From Bactericera cockerelli (taxonomy: Eukaryota > Arthropoda > Insecta > Hemiptera > Triozidae), in the NCBI GenBank assembly GCA_024516035.1, contig CM044957.1:50526085-50590084 (forward strand): DNA of 64,000 nt, written 5' to 3'. A model generated the notes under the pieces. It saw only the letters and a program-made list of their open reading frames with translations. It made no database searches and was not told the origin of the DNA. A program made the position numbers and the translations under genes. Of this stretch, positions 46,201 to 58,200 are shown one piece after another (within the stretch, counting starts at the first letter, position 1; every line of letters begins with the position of its first letter).

Positions 46201-49200
46201 TCCAATCTCTAATACCTTTACCTGCTCCTGACTCTAGTAGTCATCTATCACCTCACGCTCCTGTATTTACTCCATCTCTAACTATCTCATCTCTACCTTT
46301 ACCTTTACCTGCTCCCGACTTCTCTGAAAATTCTACCGCTCAAGTTGATAAATATTCTCATTTTAATATTATTACATCGACAGATAGATTCTCAGCTGAT
46401 GCGCCTCCATTCTGCCCTAGACCAAGATCTCCCAACACTTTATCACCATTAGCATCTCTTTTCTATCCCAACTATATCTACTATTTCCATCTCCCTTCTG
46501 CACCCTGTAACTACCCTCCCCCACGCACCCACAACTTCATCACATCACCTTCAAACTGTTTTCATGCATTACCATCACATATTAGTTCACCAATTCTCAT
46601 TATCACTCCCAAACAGCCAATCCCATCCACACGGACTGTCCACAAAATATCATCAGCTTCTACTAATTTCTCAACTTCTCACTCGCTCCCCCATTCATCA
46701 TCCTCTCAAACTCTCACTCACTCTCATTTTCCTACACCCTATCACCATAGCAGTCTTATCTCTGATAATAGTAATGCTCGTAATAAAAATACAAGACCTC
46801 GTAAAAATAAGTACACATCATCAGCATCATCACTAACAATCATGCATCATAATATTCAAAATCTATCTAACAAGATACCATTGCTTGAAGTTTTCCTCAA
46901 GATATTAAAAGACAATAATAAGCTTGAACCAGATATACTATGCTTCACAGAAACCTGGTTAACTAAACAGAGCTCACCTACTGTAAATATACCTGGTTTT
47001 GTTAACACAGCTAGTTACTATCGTGAGGAAACTACCTGTGGTGGCACCTCTATCTTTATTAGGGATACACTTAAATTTTCTCCTCTATCACTAGGTCTAA
47101 CTCCTATTCAATTTAGTTTCGAATATTCTGCTATTGCCTCAGAAAATCTCGATATTGTTATTATCTGTCTCTATCGATCAAATAACCCTTTATCTGACTT
47201 TGATGGCTTTCTAGACTGCTTGGATAAGGTCTTAGAAAAAGTAAGCAGCTTTCAAAACATTATTCTTTGTGGCGATCTAAATATTGACCTTATGACTCCT
47301 TCTTTACATCCTACACTTAAAATTAAATTAAACTCCATTCTAAATATACACAATATGAAACCTACTATAACAGAACCTACAAGAATTACCCCTACATCCG
47401 GAACTTGTATTGACAATATATTCATCAACTTCTCTTCTAAATATATACTCAATTCCATCTCTAATTTCTTCACCGACCTAGGAGACCACAAGCATGCACA
47501 AATTATATCCATATCTAATCAGAATAATGAAGAAACAGAAAAAATATATATAAGATCATATACAACTAATCGACTGATCAATTTCTCCCAGGATCTAGCC
47601 GAAACTGATTTCAATCCTCTCCTATCTTTCCGTCATGATGTTAATGTTCAGCTTTCCTTATTCTACAACTTATTTCTGTCAATTTTCAACTCTCACTTCC
47701 CTCTTAAATCTATATCCCTAAAAAACCGCAAGAGAAAAGAATGGATAACTAAAGGAATTTTAATATCTACCAAGAAAAAAAGTTCTCTCTTCCATCTCAC
47801 TCTTCACTCATCTGACTCTACTCTACACTCCTACTATCACTCCTACAGTAAAATTCTTCAGAAAACTGTCAGAGCTGCTAAACGACAGCACGTTTTATCA
47901 TCCATCAGAAAAGCTCCCAAGCAAAACAAAATCAAAGCTGTTTGGAACGTCATCAAAACTTATTCCAAGTCGGATAAAAGAAAAGCACCAACTACATTCA
48001 GGATAAAAAAAGGAAATAAAACAATCGAGAATCCCAAAGAGGTGGCCAATGTATTTAATGAATATTGGGTAAACATCGCCCAAGAGTTAAATCCTCATCC
48101 AAATTCATCCCCACCTCTCTCCAGAGCTGTATCATACGAGGTCTGTCCCGAAAGTTCGTATAAAAGTGTTCTGGGAAGGCTGGAAAGCTAAGTGGGGATG
48201 CCAGGTGGGCTGCGTCCCCTTCTATAACATCTAAACAATGCTCAGTGTGCGCCCAACCGCCGTACAAAAAGAACTGTTTCGTCCCGGTACCTGTGAAGTG
48301 ACCCCTCTCTCTACCACTCGTCGGCGTCGGAGATCTCAGTCATTCAAGAACAGCGCGTCATCATCAAATTTCTCGCGAAACTCGGCAAGAATGGCCGCGA
48401 AATTTTTAGTGATCTCAACCAAGTTTATGGAGATGATGTTTTCAAGGAACCAACAGTCTACAAGTGGTTGAAAAGTTTTCGTGAGGGCCGCGAAAGTCTC
48501 GAAGATGACCCTCGGTCAGGACGTCCTTCCACTTCCAGCACTTCTGACAATGTGGAAAGAATTCGATCTTGTGTCCTGCGGGACCGTCGTTTAACCGTCA
48601 GACAGGTGGCTGAAGAGCTTTCTTTGAGCAAAACAACTATTTGGCGCGAGAGGGGCGGTGGATCCTCCACCACGACAATGCCCCCGCTCACACCCCCTCG
48701 TTGTGCATGAGTTTCTGACTGACAATTCGATCATAGCGACTGAACATCCCCCTTATTCACCGGATTTGGCATCTTGTGACTTCTTTTTAATCCCAAAAAC
48801 AAAATTGGTGCTTCAAGGGCGGCATTTGGGGGACGTTGAGGCCATTAAAACAGCAACGACGAGTCAGCTGAGAAGCCTTCAAACTGAGGACTTTTAAGGA
48901 GCCTTCAAACAGTGGAAATGGTTATGGCAGAAGTGCATTGTGTCCCAGCGAGAGTATTTTGAAGGAGACAAAATTGAATTACCCGATTAATTGTAAAATA
49001 AAAATTTTATCTCATTTTTATACGAACTTTCGGGACAGACCTCGTATACTCACACTACACCATCCTCACACCTTTCCTCCTCCTCTCACCCCTCTACCTC
49101 TCGTCCTCAACCTCACTCTTCTTCTGCTATACCTTCTCGACCCTCTTGTTTAGCCTCTCGTTCTTGTCCTCAAACTCACTCTTCTTATTCCCCGTCTTCT

Positions 49201-52200
49201 CCTCATTCTATACCCCCTCCTTTCTGTACTCAATCACACTTTTTTTCTTCTATACCCTCTTTATCTTCCTCTTTACTCCCTCCTTCTCACTCTTCTTCTT
49301 CTATACCCTTTCCCTCTTCTTCTATAGATTCTATACCTAATCATTCCTCCACTTTATATACCCCTCCTTTTCACCTTGAATCCTGTTCTCCTTGTGAGAT
49401 AATCAAGATTGTAGGTCATCTACAAAATAAATCCTCATGTGGAGAAGACTCTGTGCCTATGACTATTGTAAAAAAAGTTATACACATCATTGCTGAACCT
49501 CTTTCCTATATCTTTAATACCTCTTTTAAAACCTCTACCTTCCCTATGCTATTCAAGAGTGCTATCATCACACCAATTCATAAAAAAGGCCCCTTTTCCG
49601 ACCTCAACAACTTTCAGCCAATATCACTTTTAAATAGTTTCTCTAAAATCCTTGAAAAGATTGTAGCCACTCGCCTTAGTTGTTATCTGGAGCATTATCA
49701 GTTTTTAACAGACTGTCAATTTGGATTTCGTCCCCACCGTTCAACGTCGGATGCTGTTTCACATTTCCTTCAAAAACTAGATGCATCCCTCTCCTCCAAA
49801 CAACATACTATCGCTATCTTTTGTGATCTAACAAAGGCATTTGATTGTGTAGATCATTCTCTCCTAATCTCTAAACTTTCTACCTTCAATCTTAATAATC
49901 CCTCCATACGATGGTTTAGATCCTACCTCTCTGAAAGGCGCCAACAGGTGAAGGTTCCACAATCTACTACAAACCCTATTTCCCCCACTCAACCATCCCT
50001 CCTTCTCACTACACCCTCTCAAACATTAACTGATCATCCCCTCTCTCCTTTATGCCACCACCCACCCCTTAATCATCTCAACCATCCCCTTAACTCATTT
50101 ACCTCACTTTCCACCCAACCCTCTAATCTTCATATCCCCAATTTTTCTCCTCCTTCTTCCTCTCCACTATTCTCCCTTTCATCCCCCCTCCTAACAAAGG
50201 CTGGAGTACCTCAAGGATCCGTGTTGGGACCCCTCCTATTTCTACTCTTCATCAATGACATCACATCTGCAGATCATTCAGCTCATCTGACTCTATTTGC
50301 TGACGACACCACTGTACTAGTTAGTGCGTCAAACAAAGATAACGTTTTCCAAAAGGCTGCTCAGGTGATGTCAAATATTCATTCATGGTTTCAAACTAAT
50401 AAACTCTATCTCAATGAAGGGAAAACTTCCTACATATACTTTAACTCCTCTCTTTCTGAATCCCTCCCACCTTTAAAACTTCCTAATCTTTCTATTTCTC
50501 CCTCCACAGAGGTCAAATTCCTAGGACTAATTGTGGATTGCAAATTAAAATGGAAAACCCATATTGAAAAACTCCATTCAAAATTATCTACAGCAATATT
50601 TGCAATCCGCTCAGTTCGAAAGAATGTTGACTCCTGTGCTGCTCTTTTGTCATATCACTCCTACTTTCATAGCATCATGAGTTATGCGATAGTGTTCTGG
50701 GGTTTCTCCAACATAAAAGCTATCCTCATTCTTCAGAAAAGAGCCATCAGAACGGTCTTTGGTCTGGGCCAAATGGTTTCTTGTAAGCCTTTATTTAAGA
50801 AACATAACATACTAACTGCATACGCCCAGGTTATTCTGGACACTTGTCTTGTAATTCACAGACTCTCTCCCTCACTTCCCAGACATAGAGATATCCATCA
50901 GCATAACACTAGAAATAAAAACAATCTCATTATATCGAGAAATATGCTGATGGATAACTCTTTTCTCAAACAAGGGGTCACCCTCTACAATAAATTACCT
51001 CCAGCATTCAGAGAAATGAGGGAAGAGATGTTCAAAAACTCTCTAAAAGAGAACTTACTAAATCTCGCTCCCTACAGTCTAGACGAGTTCCACGGTAGCC
51101 TGGAAAATCTATAAGTCCCATTATTAAAATCTAGTCATATCAAAGCTTGTATCTAACATAATATGTGTTTTTATACTTATTTTATTTTATTTATTTAATT
51201 TTATTCTTATATATATTTAATTTTTTTGTAATCCGCTAGTCCTGAAAAGTATCACTTACTTTTATCTACCACCTGGTTTTATTAATGTATTTTCTTTTTA
51301 TAAATTTTAAATTTTTCATTCATTCATTTACATCATGTACCATTGTACCATTTAAATCATACCTATAGCATACATACAAGAGTGTATATCGAAATGCTTT
51401 AAATATAATAATAATAATAATAATAATAAATAAAAATTCTAACTAAATATTTACATTTACAAGAAGTATTGATATCCCCCCAAAAAAACATCATTGAAAA
51501 AGAGAAACAGCCTATCCAAAAAAAATCCAGTCTTTGAAAATCACTGAATCCAGTCTATGCACTCAATTTCGTAAGAAATATTCCAATCTTGACAAAAACG
51601 TACCTAAACTTTATTGTGTAATAAAAAATAATTTTGCCCATAATGTCGGGCCCTACTCTAGCCTCGTGAGGATAATTGGAGTGGTTGTATACGTGAGGGG
51701 GCAACGACCAGTGGCGATTGGACAAATTAAGTCCACCTCATCGATTCTAACTAAATATTTACATTTACAAAAAGTATTGATATGATACGTAGAGGGGGCA
51801 ACGACCAGTGGCGGCATTACATTGGAATATGATGGTTGGCTTACCTTGTCGAAGCTAGGCACCGAACCATCATTGAACACGACACAGATCCCCAGCACAA
51901 AGGCGCAGAGACCCTGCATGAGTTCCTCGTTCTCATCATGCTCTATAGTGGCCGCCTGGAAGACAGAATAATAATAATAATAAATGTTTGTTCTAACAAT
52001 CTTATGTCAGCCTCCGTGGCGTAACGGTTGTGATTACTGCCCGTAGTCCAGAGATCCTGAGTTCGATTCACGGTTGGAGCAGACTTTTCGCACAGAAAAT
52101 TCTGTTCCCTCCGAACATGTGAGGCTGGCAATTCCGGCCCCCAGGCTGGGTGAGGTTAATATGGGTAGCTGGTACGATTCCCAGCGAATGGAGGGTAAAA

Positions 52201-55200
52201 CCCCCGTCCTATCTACCTCAAGACAGGACGTTAAAACCAAATAGAATCAATGGACTTGAAAGGAGCCTAGACATTGGATTTGGGCGTCCATATGATCCTC
52301 TCACCACCGTGATTTAGGTATCAATACCTATCTCACGGACACGGAATTATTATTATAACAATCTTATGGTAGTCAAGTGGTTAACGCGCTAATAGTTGAG
52401 TCGATTATTTTGTTTATTTCGAAAATAGAATGCCTTTTGATTTTTTTGATATTTCTTGATCTCTTATTTTTAAAATGAAAATTTGAGTCAGTCAATTTCA
52501 ACGGCAGAGGTTGGGAAGTATGGTATTGTCTTGTATGGTATTGTATTGTATTACCTGGGTGGTGAGGTATTGCATTGTATTGTATTACCTGGGTGGTGAG
52601 GTATGGTATTGAATTGTATTGTATTACCTGGGTGGTGAGGTATGGTATTGTATTGTATTACCTGGGTGGTGAGGTATTGTATTGTATTGTATTACCTGGG
52701 TGGTGAGGTATGGTATTGTATTGTATTACCTGGGTGGTGAGGTATTGTATTGTATTACCTGGGTGGTGAGATATGGTACGCTGGTTGGAATGGAAAGGAA
52801 CTGCTTCACTGCTAGAGGGCAGTGTGATAGCCAAGTGGAAAGCAACATGAGGACTCCCAGCTTACTATGGACCTGCACACTCTGGAAAATAGAATAGAAT
52901 GTTTATTTGTACTATATATAAGAAAAGTTAAGAAAAAGAAAAGTTATCATACTTGTGTTAATCAATTTCGTGATATCACAACTACTCAAACTCGCTTTAC
53001 TAAATCTACGCTGAAACCGGGACTTGAACCACCGACCTCCAGGTTACAAGTCCCCCGCCTTATCGATCAAGCTACTGAGGTCGGTTTATTTGTACTATAT
53101 ATATTTATTATATTAAGTTATTACTGAGCGCACGAATAGCGCGGTGGTTAAGCACTCGCTTGCCATGCGGAGGGTCCCGCGCCGACAAAAAATTGTATTC
53201 AAAGTTGGTTACAGTTGTTTGTAAGGAATATCTTCCGGTGCGCTCGTGTTGACCCAGCATCTAAATGGGAAGTATTTTTTTTTTATTATTTTTTTTAATA
53301 ATAATACCGGGTGTACTTCTCACCCATCAGAGGGCAGGCATACTACGGGATGGGAGGCTACACCACAGACCACAAGCGTCTACAGTAGCTCCTATTTCAT
53401 ACCAGAATTGGCTTGGTTCTGGGGGCCCTTGTCAATTATTAGCCTCCTTGTAAAGACAGTGGTAGAAGTGCTGAGTCATTCCCCTACTGTCTGGCTACCA
53501 TCGTTCACGATGACGTCACCCTACGATGACGATGATGAACAATAATAATATCACCATATTTATACTGCGACCAGGACTAATGAGTCCCATTATTCCGGCA
53601 ATATGGCCAATCATATTATTATGTGATTGAAATACCAAATGTCCCGGCTGTGTTTCGAACCCGCGACCACAAATATGCCGGTACACACAAAGTTGTAATG
53701 ATACTGTAGATTATGGAGATAAAATGAGTCTCTTCTTCTACTTAGCCTTTTCCTATTTAGGGTTGGTATAGTTCTAGGTATGGTTGGTTCTAGGACTCCT
53801 ACTTCCACATTTCACGGCTGGATTTTTTTCCTAACGCTAACCCTGTTAAGGATCTTTGGGCCTTACAAAGATTGTACTGCATCTGTTTAACGTACAATAG
53901 CATATAACAGTGTGTTGTTGTTGTGTAGCGACGTTTCCCCTATGAGCTATACATCAACATCCTCTTCTTTCTTGTTTGGTAGGTCCAGGAAGTTTGCGAC
54001 CTCTATCGGATGAGACCCCCCCCCTCAACATCCCCGCGGACAATCAGCAGCATATAACAGTATTAACAGCTATTATACTCGTATAGAAAAAATTGTGGGG
54101 CACCAACAACAAAAAACGAGTACAAAACTTCGGATTTGTTTGTGCTCTAAAAAAAAAATAGCAAAAAAAAAAAACAACAAAACACAACAAGGCTCCGACA
54201 CCTTTGGATATGAAAAGTGGTAAAGCGAGACTCGGAAGTAAAGTTTTACCTCTTGCAGAAGCAGCACGGCCTGGTGCAGAAGAGTGACGGGCGGCTCCCC
54301 CGCGCGCGGCGACAGCAGGACCCTGAGCAGCTCCTCTTTCTGGACGGGGTTGTCGGCCAGCCCGTGGGAGAGGCCCACACAGCAGAACCAGTGGGAGAGG
54401 GGGTCCGAGGAGAAGAGCCCTGAGCAGAGCAGCTGTCCCGCTGTCAGGGATGGAACTGGGGGGGGGGGGGGGGTGAAATAGTATTAGGTAACAGAGAGGC
54501 CCACACAGCAGAACCAGTGGGAGAGGGGGTCCGAGGAGAAGAGCCCTGAGCAGAGCAGCTGTCCCGCTGTCAGGGATGGAACTGGGGGGGGGGGTGAAAT
54601 AGTATTAGGTAACAGAGAGGCCCACACAGCAGAACCAGTGGGAGAGGGGGTCCGAGGAGAAGAGCCCTGAGCAGAGGAGTTGCCCCGCTGTCAGGGATGG
54701 AACTGGGGGGGGGTGAAATAGTATTAGGTAACAGAGAGGCCCACACAGCAGAACCAGTGGGAGAGGGGGTCCGAGGAGAAGAGTCCTGAGCAGAGGAGTT
54801 GCCCCGCTGTCAGGGATGGAACTAAGGGGGGGGGTGAAATAGTAATAATAATATCACTTGTTGTTGTTGTAGCCAGCTTGGCTACAGCGCTGGAGGGGTA
54901 AGTGATGGTCTCCAGCCAACTTTATTTCAAAGTTGGCTCGTCCTGAACCACATATTTCTATGTGCGATCAACCATCATGAGGACTTGGACTTTTCTTTAT
55001 AAGCCATTAAGCCTTTATAAGCCATTCTTTTTATACTGATATACTGATTAAACCCTTAGGAAACTGCAAGCTAGCCTGGCTTGTAAGGGTTGGTTAGTCT
55101 GTTCTCTTTTTATAGTCCTCTAGCGGGACACTGGTCTTCTCCCTGTTTAGTGTCCCCCAGTCAGACTATCGCTTTATTTACACTGCCCGATTAGGACTAT

Positions 55201-58200
55201 TCAGTCCCATTATTCTAGCAGTAAGCCCAAGATATATTATTATGTGGTAAAAATCCCAAATGGGAGGATAACTTGTCATGTCCCGGCTGGGTTTCGAGCC
55301 CGCGACCTCGGGTATTTCTGGATTCACAGAGTGCCGCCTTTACCACTGAGCTACCGGGACATGTATTAGGTAGTTTACAAAACATAAACTTAACAGAGAG
55401 GACCACACCGCAGAACCAGACAAAAGAAATTCAATTCAATTGTCTATTCTCATTCCTGTACAGATAGCACAGGAAACACTTACCTGATGTAGCAGATGGT
55501 AGTAGGGTAGCTATGAGCTTATTCTCATTCCTGTACAGACAGCACAGGAATGAGAATAAGCTCATAGCTACCCTACTACCATCTGCTACACAGACATGCA
55601 TACTAGCTACACTTTGCTCAGGAATTGTCTTCTAGTACCCAAGCTGACGTACCTACTTCGCACTGCACCATTCTGGAAGTTCCAAGATACAATCTCTTCA
55701 ATTGACAAAATGCTTCATGAATCTCTAGAATCCATCTTGAACACGTCACTCAATGAAACTCAGTGGAACCAGGCCACTCTGCCTATAGCCCAGGGAGGTC
55801 TCGGTCTTCGCAGGATTGATGACTTGGCACTACCCGCTTTCTTGAGCTCTGCCTATGGTGTTCAGCCCATGGTCTCACAAATCCTATCATTCATGGATCA
55901 TGGTACTGAAATCACACTACTAGAAGAGGCTCTAGGTTGCTGGCAAGTAGACCATGGTGACATCATCCCTGAAGAACCAAGTGTCCAAAAGAGTTGGGAT
56001 ACCATAAACATAGAGAAATGTATTCAACAAAAATGTGAGTATGGTACCCTAGTTGACAAAGCTCGTTTCTTGGCACTACAATCAAAAGAATCTGGTGTTT
56101 GGCTCCACGCTTTCCCTTCAAGGAATATTGGTACATACATGGACAACATCACTTTTAGAACTTGTGTCGCATTACGTTTGGGCTGTTCTATTGTGAAAAA
56201 GCATCGATGTGAATGTGGAACAATGGTAGAAGAAAATGGTTTACATGGACTGAGTTGTACAAAGAGTAAAGGAAGGTTTCCGCGCCACTCCGAACTGAAC
56301 AATATCGTACATCGTGCTCTCACATCTATTCATGTCCCGGCAACACTAGAACCAGTCGGTTTGTCACGGAGTGATGGTAAGAGACCGGACGGAATCACAC
56401 TTGTGCCGTGGAAAAATGGGAAAAGCCTGGTGTGGGATTGTACATGTGTGGACACGCTTGCTCCATCATATATATCCAAAACAAGCCACACAAAAGGTTC
56501 TGCTGCGGAAGAGGCGAGTCAGAGGAAGAGAAGCAAGTACGGAAACATCACGATGCAGAATTTCCTTTTCATTCCCCTGGCCTTCGAAACCCTCGGCCCG
56601 TGGGGAGCATCCGTGGAACTCTTTGTCAAAGATGTAGGACGACGCTTGATTGAAGTCACAGGCGACATAAAATCAGCTTTTTATTTTAAACAAAGACTCG
56701 CCATGGCCGTCCAAAGAGGCAATGCGGCGGCCATACTTGGTACGTTGCCTGTGAACCAAGGTCTTGATGAGGCTTTTGTGCTATGATTTAATTTAATAAA
56801 GAGATTTCATTTGATTGAGTTAAAGACAGCACAGGAAACACTTACCTGATGTAGCAGATGGTAGTAGGGTAGCTATGAGCTTGGCTTGGTTGTTCTCGTT
56901 CCTGTACAGACAGCACAGGAAACACTTACCTGATGTAGCAGATGGTAGTAGGGTAGCTATGAGTTTATTCTCATTCCTGTACAGATAGCACAGGAAACAC
57001 TTACCTGATGTAGCAGATGGTAGTAGGGTAGCTATGAGTTTATTCTCATTCCTGTACAGATAGCACAGGAAACACTTACCTGATGTAGCAGATGGTAGTA
57101 GGGTAGCTATGAGCTTATTCTCATTCCTGTACAGATAGCACAGGAAACACTTACCTGATGTAGCAGATGGTAGTAGGGTAGCTATGAGCTTATTCTCATT
57201 CCTGTACACATAGCACAGGAAACACTTACCTGATGTAGCAGATGGTAGTAGGGTAGCTATGAGCTTGTCTATTCTCATTCCTGTACAGATAGCACAGGAA
57301 ACACTTACCTGATGTAGCAGATGGTAGTAGGGTAGCTATGAGCTTGTCTATTCTCATTCCTGTACAGATAGCACAGGAAACACTTACCTGATGTAGCAGA
57401 TGGTAGTAGGGTAGCTATGAGCTTGGCTTGGTTGTTCTCGTTCCTGTACAGATAGCACAGGAAACAATACAGGACGGAGCAGCGGAGAGGATAGCTTTGT
57501 TTCTGGTTCACCATCGACATAAGCAGAACCACTATGGCTTGTCTGCAAGAGAGAAAGTAAGTTTTGCGTTGAGTGTGAATAATAATTACTCCCCTGTGGG
57601 TAGGGGAAGGATAATAGAATACTATGACTCCCTTCTGATGGGCGAGAATTGACACAATACTTCCCATTTGGGGTGCTGGGTCAACACGAACGCACCGGAA
57701 GGTATCCTTACAAACAACTGTAACCAATTTTTTAATACAATTTTTTATCGGCGCGGAGGTTCGTACCCGGGACCTTCCGCATGGCAAGCGAGTGCGCATC
57801 CACTGAGCTATTGGTGCGCTTATTTTTATGTATTTTTATTTAAAAAAAAAAGGTAATTGTGCCCCAGAACCGCTTTCGCATTACTTCAGGGCACTTTACC
57901 TTTACATCCATGCGATTCCGGAAACGGAAAACTCGCTTGGAATTTTCCGCTCAGGCCGGGATTCGAACCCGCAACCAATGCTCTTAACCACTGAGCCACG
58001 GAGGTCAGCTTGTTGGCAGCGTATTTTTACCTGGGCGGATCGGAAGGGGCATTCACGGAGGCGAAGAACTCCTGGTTGGGATGATTGCCGCGGATTATCT
58101 CCGCCACTGTGTTGATGGTTTCCGTCAGCACCCGCACTGGTACACCTGAGGGGGAGATATCGGTATTTTTATCGGAGATAAGGGTTGGGTGGAAGAGATT

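Larger units (their letters stand above)
46059..51440 (+). mobile_element. Non-LTR retrotransposon (EN-RT LINE), split by a mariner
   Basis: A Ser/Pro-rich start, an APE-type endonuclease, a linker, a reverse transcriptase and a 3' UTR ending in (AAT)n at about 51406-51440. Removing the mariner (48137-49044) gives one element of about 4.5 kb. Motifs fit the Jockey/CR1-like group; the clade needs a tree. Plus strand, antisense to USO1 in its intron. A second, related element is at 61150-64000. Confidence 0.9.

Noticed and set aside
57305..57799. Separate 164-aa minus-strand protein
   Set aside because: It is USO1 exon u5 read through its flanking intron and array.
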